Of a stretch of 64,000 nt of DNA, positions 32,001 through 45,265 are shown piece by piece; position 1 is the first letter of the stretch; every line of letters starts with the position of its first letter. Below the pieces are notes generated by a model. The model was given only the letters and a program-made list of their open reading frames with translations. It was not told where the DNA came from and did not search any database. The position numbers and the translations under genes were made by a program. Source of the DNA: Smittia aterrima (Eukaryota; Arthropoda; Insecta; Diptera; Chironomidae); assembly GCA_033063855.1 (NCBI GenBank), contig CP093830.1, positions 19,902,854-19,966,853 of the forward strand. Reading direction: 5' to 3'.

Positions 32001-35000
32001 TTTGCTTGAGTTTTTTGACTTTTCTCGGTGAAGATTTCCAAATTTCGATTTTTTCTTATGATGATCGAAAACTAGCAGAAAGCTCGTCGAGATAGGAGAC
32101 AAACCAAGGAAATTATTTTGTTTAAATCGCTTCAAATGTTTTCAAAATCTAAAAGTTCGTTAAACTTATGAACTCAAAAAAAGATTTCATTTCATTAAAA
32201 TATCAATGAATATTTTTTTTGCTCAGGTTGACGACTTAATTAAATTCGTATTCAATCCTCAAAAGGCTTAAAACTAATGAAGAGCTTTAATAGCATCTTT
32301 TATAGATCTTAAGCATAATTAATCGAAAGTTCCCAGCCACTTTATTTTTTGGACTCTAATTAAGTTGTAAACAAACTGAAGAGCTTCGTAAAATATTCTT
32401 CGTTCACCGTTCGAGAGAATTTGATATCACACTGTTTTTATGATTCCTATTTGGTTCTTCCTTCTCCTTATCCCATCATCATTGTTGATCACATAAAAAT
32501 CTCGAGAAATATTTCTCAAATTGAATTTTAAAGAGAAGAGAATGCTTTAAAGTTTAAACACCATAAACAAACTCAGAGTCGTCTGATGGCTTCATCGAGA
32601 AGGAAGGTGACGAACCGTGTGGTTGTTTCGTGCTGTAAGCGATACTTTACGTCCAGGATGTTTCACGTCAGACGTCAGCGTGCAATCAAACCAACTCGAA
32701 ACGTATTTACGATGAACATATCGTGAACATCAGAACAACAGTCGAAATAGGCTTCGCGATAGGCTAATTAATTCGATTTTTATGATCGCTCTCTCCGAAT
32801 CCATTCCATGATATAAATTAATTAAATTGATTTCTTCTTGTTTCATTGGAATAATTTTCCGATTCACTAATGATCCATTTCGAGATCATTTAATATTCCA
32901 TTCATATTATGAGTCGTCGCTTTTTTATTGTGTCTCTCACGATCTGCTGATTTGCTTCGTTTGCTCCTTCCGTCTGCCTGAGCCAATAATGGCATTTTAA
33001 TTGAGGTACGAAAAAAAAGAGTGTTCGAAGCTGAGGATTCCAGAGCGATTTTCTATCAAATCATTGTTGTGAGATTAATTTAAATTAGAGTCGAGAGAAA
33101 ATTGGATGAAAACTATTCGAAATATTCCAAAGTAATTTTCGATTGTAACCGCGTTTTGAAATTATTGGAATTCCAATCGATGTGAGTGCGTGAGTCATTG
33201 CCATGAGAATATCCCTCATTTCTTCCGCTCGTGACTCAACATCAGCAATTGATTTCACATTCAAAATCATCAAAACACTTATGACCAACAGATCTCACTT
33301 AACATTCTCCGTTCTTTGCCTTCCATCTCTTCGAAGACGTCAAAGTCCGTCGGGTCGAAACAAAAATGTGAGATTGGGCGCAGCAAACAATCATAACAGC
33401 GCAGTCGTCGTGTAAGAAGGAAACAATTTCAATCTGCTTCGTTTTTTAGGGGGGAAAGAGAGATTAGCTCTTTCGCTCCACAGTTAATTTGTTGAAAAAT
33501 ATTTTCTTAATGGTGTTTTTTATTGACGGCAATTAATTTACCCAAATAAGTTGTTAAACATTTTTACCTGAGCCTAAACTTCTCTCGTAGATTTATCGTT
33601 GGTCATCGATTTTACTTCTTATAATGATCTTCGTCTTAAGCCTCACCATCGCTCGCTCGACGTCTTGAAAAATAAGATATCAAATATTTGGACGTGATTA
33701 CCTTAAATAGGAAATGATTTGCTCACGCATGGTAAACGATAATTAACAAATGCTTGAAGAGATGTAGACGAGAATTGGTTTCATAGCTTGTTCTTTTTTT
33801 GTTGATGGATTGACATCGTTAAGACAAACGTTTCTTGATGTGTTAATTTATAATCGCATTGGGAACGTTTTCCTTCCTCTGAGATTAACTGAAAACCAGA
33901 AAAAAAAATTAGCTCAAGTCCTTTTTTTTCTTCTTCTGCCACCCAGATTATCCAGAAGCCTCGACATCCTTGCGAGTCTTTCACAGCAATTAACAACTCA
34001 TAATTGCCTCACTCATCGTTACAAACCACTTTCCCTTTGCGCTGACTCAGCAAAAGAACTCTCAAACTCTCAGCAGATCCCTAATTTGTTCCATATGGTG
34101 CTGTTAATCGATAAGGAGAATTAGTCGAAAGCAGAGCAAAGAGACACAAATCATGTTTCAAGTTTTATTCGACCATAACGAGTGTTTTAAAAATGATCTA
34201 CTTAGTGATAGACGCCCCCCTAGGACCTCACAGGATCAAAGAAATGCAAAGAAGGTTCGCATGGGAAGACGAGGTCGTTGAAATCGTAAACTTATGTTGA
34301 TAATTAACTGGAAAATTCAGAAGCAATTGAGGAGAGTTTTCGTCATGCTTTTAATTTCCCTAATAATCCGGAGAGAAATTTTCTCGTCGAAGAATTTAGC
34401 CAAACTAATCCCGCTCTTCCGTTGCGACTCAATTCGTTTCCTCGCTGCTTTCTTCCATCTCCAACTTGTTTTCATTTACTCAATTCCATAATCGTGATTG
34501 TACAATTTTAATCCAATTAAAAAAATATTCACAATCAACTTTAATTAAGTATGAAATATCGCGAGCTGCCATTTTGATATTTTCTCTCGCTTCCACTCTT
34601 CTCGCTCCACGCAAATCCAATTTTCATTGAGGAAAACGAGAAACTCCAATTTCAATTGAACAAATTTGTTGCCATTGTTCTCGTTGCTCGTGAAATATTA
34701 TGCAAAAAGAGAAAAATATAAACAACCTCAGACAGAGAGGCGATGTTTGTTTTATGCGCCACTTTATGCTGCACACAATATTTTTCACCCATTTAAGTAA
34801 AAAAGTCGAGAGCATGCAGTGAGCCTCGAAAAGCCCATTAAATACAAAATGATATCGAGCAACCAACACTTTTCGAATTGGCTTTTTTGCGCTGCACCAA
34901 TTTTTATTGAAAAGTGCCGCAGATTGCACAACTTTGATTCGAAGTCGATGGCGAACGGACGGAGAGGAGAAAAGAATTTTAATGAATGAATGCAAACTTT

Positions 35001-38000
35001 GAGAAGCCTGGCAAAGCTTCTTGTGAGGATTTCGAAGACGAGAACGTGTTGCTTTACGTTTTTATCGCGCGCCCTTCAATAAATGTAGGAGAACAAAAAA
35101 ATAATAAAAAGCAGCGTTTATCAACCGAGGCGGAGTCTCATTGATGTTTCGGCGATGAAATTTATATATTTATATATTTCTCGTGATACAATTGTGTGTA
35201 CATGCCGTATTAATAATGCGAGAAATCGTTCCCGCTTGATCTCCTCTCGTTCACTCGCCTTCTCCTTTTTCCTTCTCGATTCGATGCGTTCATGTGTCGC
35301 GTTCTGTCTTTTATCACACAATTCGCATTATCGTTATTTGCGCTTTTCAAATAAATAACGACGAATAAGATCATTATCAATTATTTTGCAATTTTCGTAT
35401 AATTTCTCTCCCGTTGATTATGGTCTCGCTGTACCACTGCATCTGCGGCTATATTAAGTAAGGAATGCTCTTTATAATTTGCTTCAGCATTCCCGCTTTA
35501 ACTCAATTTGTTGTCGAAAGCTTAGAGTATGGGAAGAGTTTTGTCTGCTGATTGGAATTCACTCTTGCCACCACTCCAATGCAAATTCCATTCATCCATT
35601 AAGCTAGCGAAGAAAAAAAAACTTTAAACTTTCATCTCTCGTACAATGCACAATGAAGCGAATTAATCAATAATCATGTGAGTTCAAGTCTGAATTGATC
35701 ATACGGCACATTATGCTCTTGCAACCGGCGATGAAAAAGCGAAAATCGAGAGCAAGAGCCAATCCATCAAAGCACTTTCCTGTCCCGATTATTAGCTTCT
35801 CTATTGTTGTGCGGCTACAAAGAGCAATCCGTTTAAGGTCTTTAATAGAAATTGTGTTTGGTAGTTTGTTGGGAGAAGGAGAATTATCTAAAGCGTTCGC
35901 CTATTAATGACTGATGGTTAATGTGAAGCCGACAATTATGAGGCCGAGAATGCGCAATTTTCAGGATATTTATTTGAGTTCATTATAACTCTATTTGAAG
36001 AGATTTTGTTGAAGTGACGGATAATGAACCAAGTAAGTGACTTGGAGTAGCTTGTGATGAGCTCTATTCAAGTCATTGAAGAGAAAAGTGAATGGAAACG
36101 AGCAACACCTGGACCACATTTCTATTTTACTCAATTAAATATTTCACTCGCCCATTAACTTATTCAATTAACTCTCAAACATTTCAATTAAGGTTTTCAT
36201 TTAGCTTTGAGAGTAATTGCTTCAGGGCTCTCGTCTTCATTTCAAATTTACGACTCAATTAAAATCAGGATGATCAACTTCGAGTTGATCGTTATCAGAT
36301 TCGTAGAACGTGTCCGTATAAAGTTTTGGGATTGTTTTATTAAGTCTCTTCTCTGAAAGCAGTAAAAGAATCCCTTCATGTATGAGAAAGCGCCAATTTA
36401 ACTTAATGATTTATGACATTTGCTCGTGAAGCAACAAAAGCGAGCACAATGAAGACGATGGCTCTTAACTTTCAAAGGAAATTTGTCGTAGAATCTCCTT
36501 CTGACACCACAGACCGAACAAAGAAGCTTGAAATTTAATTTCTGATGAATTATGTTGTGCATGGGGTGAATTCGTCAGTGATGGGAAGAGATAAATAATT
36601 TTCATTGATAAATTCTTTTTCAATATTTTAAAAAAAATTAAACATTTTTTATTAAATTCATCTCAATTACAAAATTGACGAACTAATCCCACTCACGACC
36701 CCCGATGCGTATGTTTGCGTCAGGTAAGTCTACCTCCTGGAAATTAGCATCATCATGTTCAGAAGTATGAAGAATCGAGTAGAGAAGAAATTGAAAACTC
36801 ACTTCATCGAATTGATGATCGTTTAATTATTGTGTATTTGATTTTATTCTTTTGTCCCGGTGAGAGCGAAGGGAAACTTATCTTTCTTTAAATGATGATC
36901 AAATAGACCCCAATAAAACATAAAGCTTCAGGCCCAAGTCAGCAGAGAGAACATCAGGACGACGATGTAAAGTATCATGTCGTGCTGTGAAAAAGGTTTT
37001 CTATCATTTTCTGTTCTTGTAACTAACCCAAACAATGAATAGCGACCAATAATAAAATTGTAGTCGAACGATGTGATCAATTTTGATGTTTCTCTTTCCT
37101 TAGAAAAAGACATTAAGTCTAACATTGACACTTAATTAATAAAAAAAAGGCAAAACAAAAGCTAAAGAGGAACGAGAGAAAATCGATTGGTAACACAATC
37201 CTCGCGTCTCTGTCTTCATATTTTCGTTTTCCAATGAAAGACCCAAAAAAAAAGTATAAACAGCTAAAGAATATAAAGCGGAGAATGTTATGTCGTGTTA
37301 TTTTGATCGTGAATAAGCGATAAACAATTAATTAATGGGCATGGAGATACTCGCTGCTATGGCAGTGCTTCAAACACTAAACACCAACATTTCCTTTATA
37401 TCGATTTAAATAATCACTTAATTCTTCTCGTCGTCTCTTTCTCTCAAGTATCGTTACAAATTAGCGTCGTTCCGATGAACGAAACACTTCACAAAGTATC
37501 TTAATTTATTGAAATAACCCCTGCCAGTCTCAAACATTTTGTACAATAATCGTTTGGAATTGCACGGAGCGACCCAGCAAACGAGGAACGCAGAGAAGGA
37601 GACGTAAAGGTTTCGAGATATTTGAAGTGTTGTTGAAGTTACTGGGTTCGCCCCTTTCAAGAATATTTCATCGACCAAACCCCTCTCTCTCTCTTCATGT
37701 TTAAAGATGAATGTAACTTGAGGAAGTTTCTGATTATGTGACAATTAAATTGGAATCAAACGCCGAGGGGATGGAAAAAAATTACACGCTAATAAATAAA
37801 CGAACGATGGTTGTGATAGCCATCGCTCATTTTTCTCATTTCAACTTTCCTTGTTTGTTCTGCGAGATGAAACTCCATGTTTGAGTGCGCCATATGCGCA
37901 CAATTAAATGCAAATAAAAGTTATCACGATCATAATTGAGTTGAGCGAGAGGGAAACTCAACGACGAGGGTTGAGATTGCCTCGGGTTATTTAACATTTT

Positions 38001-41000
38001 ATTAGCCTTACGCATTATATTTTTATTGCGACATGTCCCAAAAGTACTTGAGCAATTTCTCGTTCATTGTGTTAAATCATCTGCAAAGAGAGCTCCGGGG
38101 AGGAGGAAAAAAATGTGTCAGCCATCGCTGTAATAAAAACCAGGATTTATCGATTTTGTTGCTGAAATTGTATCAAATTTTCGTCTTAAAGATTCATGCG
38201 CGACAACGACTTGGCCGCACACACAAAAACTCGACAAATCGTATTATCTTTCTGGTCATGAAGTCTCTTCTTTCTTTTTTTGATCTCAGCCTGAAGACAA
38301 GGAACAGTTCGAACGCGACACCTTCCGGGATGGATTAATTGCACGCTCCGCATAATCCGCCGACAATAATTCAATTAAAAATTGGATCTTCGATTGTATA
38401 ATGAGACTCACGAGTTTATGGAAAGCTTTATTGATGGGAACAAGCTCTTTTTAACACTCAAAAGCCTTCAATCATTGCCGTTTGTTGTTTGTTATGGCTG
38501 AAATGAAAGGAAATTTATTCCGCATTACCTCGAACAGATTTCATTATTAAGCGCTTTACCTTTTAAAGAAGTAAACGCTCTGCGATTCATTTAGATATGT
38601 TGAAGCTTTATTTTCTTTCTTTTCCTCACTCTCTCACTCTCGCACTCAACCAATCAGCGTTTTACATTTTTCTGTTCGTGTAAATTGTTCAATTACAAGC
38701 GAGAAAAATGGCTGCGTTGATATTCCATGCAAATTCTTCCATTCACAGCTCTAAATATTTTTCGCCAGCTTTAAATCTCAATTTTCTCACCTTCGCGCGC
38801 ACGGAATATCTCAATTCCTTCTCATCCGAGTCGCGCATTGAAATACATTCCATCGAACAAATTAACACATGTTTTTGTCCTTTTTGGGTTGGAAGTTGAG
38901 CGGAAAAAAAATAAGGCGACACGAGAAAATCGGTAATTTCTGCATTGAAAGCGCATTTTGTACCGAAAACTGCATCGAAAGGTCTCAGCACACAAAGGAA
39001 CTTTCGCATAACAAAGCGTTTAAAAAACAATTTTGAATCCATTAGTGGCGAAACAATAGAATTAATGTGAAGAATTTGTAATATCATCGCTTATTAGAGT
39101 TTTCTTTCGCTTTTTTTGGTCTCGCATGGTCGTTAAAAGAAACGAAGCGGACACTGCAGTGGCTTCAGCTTTTGTATAATTCGTTTAACTCTTTTTGTCG
39201 CTCCCGATGTGTCCACCAACCCTGTCGATGTTCACGTTTTATCAATTCGAACACAAAACCAAATCTCGCTCCTTGTCTCATTTGATTTGTATCCAATCTT
39301 TTCATCTTTTCAAACGACGTAGCCGTTTACTCTCCGAATCCGCAAAATCAATGTGTCCAACTTCACAAGTTATTCTTTCTCTCGTTTTTTTTCGACCGAA
39401 ACTACAAATTCGGATACAGTCAAAAAACTGCAGAATCAGAATATTTTATTCATTGAATGAGAGAAATATCATTAGGCATTCCACTTTTTTGTCCGCTCGC
39501 CTTTTTCACTTTCATGCCTTTTTGTTTTTCAATTGTGTCGGCTTCACGTCCTTTATTCTTGTTGCTAAAATGTGTTGTCCCCGAAAAAAGAAGCAAAGCA
39601 GGCGATAGTAAGGGAAAAGCGAGCAGCAAGAGGAGTTATTGTTATTGAAACAAATCGAGAAGCTTTTTTTTTTTTGCTTTGCCATGCGACGATGTCCGTT
39701 AATTCTGCTGGGATCTCCTCGTCGTTTGCCGAAGAAAACGACAAACGCAGAAGAAGGAGAAAACAATATTTTTCTGGTGATTGTTTAAACGAGCAAAATT
39801 GGTGATAAGAATTCGAGTTTTATGTCAAAGAATTGAATTTATGTGTCGTTTTAAATCGCTCTGCGTTCAAAGTCGAAGAAGAAATCCGCTTATTCTTGCC
39901 AGACTTTGAGTCTGATTCGCTTGCGTTGTTGAACATGAAGCGAAGGGAAACAGATCGATATATTGGCAGATATGAGAATGTAATCGAATAAATTTATGTT
40001 GAGCCAGAGCGGAGATGCCGGTGCTTCGCAATCTTTTGAAAACTCTTCACTGAATCATCTTCGACTAAGTTTATCATTTTATTCAAAGACAAATTGAAAT
40101 GTTTCTTAAGTCAACATCATCTGCGTCGATTACCTCGACTCATTCTCCTCCGTCTTGCTTCGCGCAATGTTTGGACAGAGATTCCAACACAAATTAAGTG
40201 TTTTCTCTCCTTTCCCTCGAAGGATTTCGTCGAGAAGATGAAGAAATGCTAAAATGCAAATTAAAATTAATTGGCCGCTAATTTATCATTTCGACGGAAT
40301 CTCATTTTTTCGGGACAGGAATCCGCCGGGGCAAGTTTATCGTCTCAATAGTCGGGGTCTGTTTGTTAAATGTTCATCATATATTTTGTTAACACAACCT
40401 TTTAATTTGCTATAAGCTGTACGATCGTTAAAACGAAATAAAATATTATTTGATCTGTCGTGGCATTTGTTTGCTGAAAAGAAGTCGACGACGACGAAGG
40501 TAAAGAAGTAAAAAATTCCGTGAAACATGAAACGAGAGAGTTGAGCTTTATCTGACGGAACGTGTGTTGCTTATCTCGCCAGCGAAAACAACCAATTAGG
40601 CAAATTTTTAATGATTCATACAATTCGTAGCATTGCAGACTAAACGATACCGAGATTATGTTGGTCAGATAAGATTGCAATGCGATCCTGAAAGGAACGG
40701 GAAGTGCGCAATGTCTTCTTGAAATTCGAGGGCGAAGCGAATGAATGAATTGCAAATTAATTTGCTTTCTTTCTTCTTCTCCGTCTTTGAGTAAACTTTA
40801 AAAAACTGCAAAATACATTCTGTGACAAGGTGCGTTCATCATCGATAATCGTTGTCGTAAACATTTCACGGCCTCGAACGCAAACATGTGTTGAATTTAT
40901 TATCGACGAGTAAGACAAGCTCGTAAGTTATGAACGAAATACTTAAAAAATATTAAATTATGCGCCTTATGCAGTTCAGTTATGTGGCTGAGAATGAGGC

Positions 41001-44000
41001 ATTGCGGGTGGCATGAGAATCTAATTATAAACTTGCAAAACTGCAAGCTTCAGCTGTTGCGCAAACAACATTTCCTTGGCGGCCTATGCGTGATTTTGAG
41101 CAGACTCCAAAAAGGAAACTGCAATTCCACCAAAATTCACCGCTTTCTTGGAAAGACTAAAGCCAAAGCTTATTCCCTATTATCCAATTACCAGCATGAA
41201 ATTAAATGTGGATGATTCCATTATAGATAATTTTCTCCTCGCTTTGAAGAAATCTTCCTTGAGCAGCATGTGTTAAGAAACATCCTTTTGACGAAGGCTT
41301 AGGAGTCGGCACACTTTGCATCTCCGCTAGACGAGAATGCAACGAAGGAGAAAGAGAAAATCTCAACTGCAATTTCATGCATTTCGCTACTGTCTTCTAT
41401 CAACTACAAAGCGATGAATGAGTGAAGAAGGGAAGAAGCATTTTATCTACCTGACGACAGTAATAAGTCATTTGAATCTCCGTAACTAACAAACGCTTGG
41501 TGCAGGGAGTCAATCATTTCTACATTTGCTTTTTGCCTTTTTTGGATTATCTTTTTGAGGATGATTTCTCTCTTTTCTTCTTTTTTTTTCGTCTTTGAAC
41601 TGCAAAACCGAGAGAAGAAAAGGAACGAGAAGAAACGGGTGCTAATTCTACGGATTAACGAAAGTATCAATTACAAAGTAACACTAACTATTGAAGGGAT
41701 ACAATTTACTGTGCAAATAAAATAATGAGAGAGCTGCATAGTTGAATACGAAGTCGACGTGCAACGATTTACTGAGAGACTTTGTAAGGAATCCAATTAA
41801 TAAAACAAATATTTAGTCAGACGCAGGCGACGCTAATAAAATAAAAAGAATCCACGACTATGAGTCCATAAATTATGCCTTTAGTGTCGTTTCTATTAAC
41901 ACCTGTATGGAATATAAAAGCGAGACCATAAACTAAGAAATAAAGCTTTGTTGTGTTCACAGTTCGCTTTTCAACGGAATTAGAAGACATTAAGTTTTGA
42001 ATTTATTTAATTTTCCTTCGTTGTTCCCACTTTCCTCCAACATATTTAAAACAAAATGTTTTTTTGTCTCTCACAACAACGTCGACTGTTGAATTGTTGT
42101 TTGTTCTATTAGTTAACATCGTGTCGACTTGATTCATAAAATTTGTTTTTTATTTCACTATCGTGAGCGAGTCGTGTTGCGCTTGAAACATTTGACATGA
42201 GAGTTGATTCGAGTTGTGTCGTGGCGAGGGACGAAAGTGTGAGCTAAGTCTCTTTCTCTCTTTATCTCCGCCCATCTAACTTCACGGTTATTACATTAAG
42301 GGATAAATATTTACTTAATCGATAATCCTTTGTGATGTTTTTATGACTTTTTCTTCAAACTCTCTTCGGGCTTGTCCTTATGCAAATGAGTTTGCAGTAG
42401 TTTTTTCGGTTTTCAGGTTGAACAAAGCATTCGGTCAATAAAAGAATTAGAAGTTTGAGGTTTTCTGTGGGTATCGCTTTAAAAGGATTCCAATTTTAAT
42501 CTGGCCAGAGCTGGTTGACGTTAATTATGCGCTCGAATCGTCTTCGAGGCAATCGTCTTCTAAGAAGCTTAATAAATTGGCTGATGATGCATTTACCCTT
42601 CTTAAAATGTTTTCTTATCTTAAAAGGCAATAAACATTCAATTTTTGATGAATTCTCTTGCTCTTCGCCGGCCAAGTGTAAACTTTTATGTTCTCGATGT
42701 ACCTGCGAGCGTTTCCGTCTCGCACATCATCACTTTGCAATATGTGGATTCAAACTTTAACTTTTTTTTTTATCTTAAACACATGACGCCAAGCTAATTG
42801 ATGATAATGATGCATGATAAATATTTGAGAGAATTATTCAATATTACATGAAAGGGTAGACACACGAAAGCTGGCTGCATTTATATTTTCACAGCCTGAT
42901 GGATGCCTAATGATACATAAACGTTTATTCCCCATTTTGTGATCGTCCCGAGCTTGAAATTAACTGCAATTATCGTTTGACCGATTCGAAACATTATTTC
43001 TTTCAAAAAGCGTTTAATTAAAAGACTTTTTTTTTATTTATAATTCTCGAAAATAAAAAAAGTTTAATCACTCGAAACACGCGATGCTCGCTCGACTGTT
43101 GAATGCGCTCATAAGACAGAAATGATTCATAACGGTGGTTGCTCGAGGATCTTGCAAATTAACTCACGAAAAAAACTTGCTGAGGAATTCAAATTATAAT
43201 TTGCTTTCATCACAATTAACGAAGTAGTAGTAGAAACAAATTCAAATCATGTCATTAAGGCGCGTAAAACGCCTTCAGTCGCAACCTCCATCGCTGTATA
43301 GATTTCCAGACACGACATTGATTAACTAAAGTGCCCACTCAATTAAGAGGAAAATTTATATTTAGCGTAATTAAAATGTTTTCATTTCTCCATCGCCGTC
43401 GTTTCGTGTCGTGTCGATCTCGTCGCTCAAAAAATTATAATTAATTGAAATGGAAAAAGAGCAGACACGATCCAAGAGTCCAAGAGTGGATAGAGCTAAA
43501 CAAATTACGAAATCAAATGATGATGGTTTCAATGGGGCGAGTAGTGAAAAGGAGAGAGAGATGAATATTGAGATTACAACCAACAACACAATGAATTAGA
43601 TTTAATTTTTTTTCACCTTCCTTTTGTTAAATGACAAGCCAGCATTGTCGTGATTAATGAATGATAAATCACAAGACAGAAATCAATATTAACATAATCC
43701 GTGCCCCATTGTGCTTCGCTGGAGAATAACTCAATCAGCCTTAGCAGCTCTGATCGACACCACTGCGCTCTCATTTCTCTCTCTCTCGTTGATTGTAATC
43801 GCGCAATGACTTTTATTTACTTTAAACACAAAATTGTGTACATTAACGCTTTTTACAATTAGAACTCGCCTCCTCCCCTCCCCCAAATACAATTTCGATT
43901 GAAGCAGCGATCGCTTCGAAGAAATCAAATCATTTATCATATCGAATTTAAATAATAACATGTTTATTATTTTATAGAAAGAGCTTGGATCTCTGATTTC

Positions 44001-45265
44001 GAGTCCGTTACATTAAATGATTTATTCGCTTTTTTAGAAGAAATAGTTTTTTTTTTCGGGTCTGCTTCGCACTCAGAGTCTAATGTGTTTGATTTATGAT
44101 TGAACATTTCTTATTAACAAACAATGAGAAATTGTTAGATGATCTTTTTGTGTCTGTTAATGCGGTTAAAAGTTAGTTGGACCAAATATCTCGACGTGCA
44201 GTGCTGGGTGGAAACAAGAGGAGAAGAGAGAAAGATTAATTTGTTCGTTTTGATTATTTGATGTTTTAATCCGATCGTTTGAGGAGAACAGAGCAAAGGA
44301 ATCATCATCGTAATGGTAAATATTAGATTTAAACTCCCACTTGGGGCACAAAATTAATGACTCCAATTGGATTTTCGGGCATTTACGATCCTCATTATTC
44401 CTCAAGCTTTTGTTTGGGAGCGAAAGCCAAGCCTGAAACTGAAAACCAAAGAGATTGAGATTGAGTTGTTTTGAATTAGAGTTTATGGATTTTTCTGATT
44501 TTATTTTTGTCGAAAATAAATCGCTTAGAAGATATTTACATTAAAATGATTTCGAATTAATTAAATATCTTTGTACAATTTTTTATAATTTTACTTGTCT
44601 AACGTTAATTAACTTGATAATTTGTCAAATCATTTGATATACACAAATAGGAGCGTTTTGCAATTGCTTTTGGCACAACTGACATCATCATCATCAACTT
44701 GAACTCAATTGCATTTTAAAAGAGTGGAATCAACCAATTAAAGACGAGAAGTGTTGAAACTCAAAGCGCTTTCAATTAATCTTCTGTGGTGCAGAGAGTG
44801 ATTGAGTGAGTGGGGGAATTGCTGTGTGACCATCACGACGCGAATGTTGTTTGTACACTCGCTCATGTCTTTCATGTTCTTCTCTTAAAAGTTTTTATCA
44901 TTTCCTCTCAATCTCACAACACATTCCTTGATGTTTAATTAAACTTTAACGTCAATGGGTTTGAGTGTGTTTGAAAGAGTCGCTAAGTGACATTTTCAAC
45001 AAGCCGAAAGATGATACGAGTAATCAAAAGAGTCTGAGTCTTTCTCGTTCATTCAAATGCCATAAATATCAATGACCAACAACTGCAATCCGTTCTCAGC
45101 GCGCACTTCTTCGTCTCTCAATATGGTAATTCGAAACTGAATGCTTAATGGAGTGGTGATTCAAACTGTCAATTTGTTGTTATTATACTCGTTTCTCTCA
45201 TCTTTTTTTTTGTACTCGGCTGAACAGCCAATTTAACCAATTACAAGTTCCATTAAAACTATTTT
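32001..45265. other. 13-kb gene-free region downstream of ems
   Basis: No open frame on either strand has convincing protein character, and no RNA gene is recognised. COX7C promoter and 5'UTR should lie just right of 32000, and the ems 3'UTR just left of 45266. The stretch is AT-rich with many TAATTA and TTTAT(T/G) motifs, poly-purine and poly-A runs (for example 39666-39677). Given its position next to a patterning gene it is a candidate for enhancers. A possible micro-exon pair around 36683-36984 is described under findings. Confidence 0.5.
36928..36978 (-). other. Possible 16-residue hydrophobic micro-ORF after a splice acceptor
   Basis: On the minus strand TTTTTCACAG ends at 36985, followed within six bases by ATG and a fully hydrophobic frame (MILYIVVLMFSLLTWA, stop). 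About 190 bp further on, another TTTCCAG acceptor precedes a 17-codon frame (36736-36683). They could be terminal exons of one or two small genes or chance. No upstream exon was identified. Confidence 0.12.

Noticed and set aside
31722..32135. 137-codon minus-strand frame over COX7C
   Set aside because: It arises by reading through the COX7C intron and upstream DNA; the spliced 66-residue COX7C explains the locus.
32587..32727. 46-codon Arg-rich small frame
   Set aside because: No signal peptide, no splice support, composition typical of random frames here.
33085..33288. Minus-strand frame containing a helical-looking stretch (ESRAEEMRDILMAMTHAL)
   Set aside because: It lacks an ATG in good context, overlaps an equally long frame on the other strand, and shows no flanking splice sites.
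34200..34280. GC-richer patch with a 20-codon minus-strand frame (FNDLVFPCEPSLHFF-like)
   Set aside because: Too short, no start or upstream exon, and stops follow at once; most likely chance.
41913..41920. TATAAAAG box on the plus strand
   Set aside because: No initiator at the expected distance and no gene downstream, so it is not supported as a promoter.
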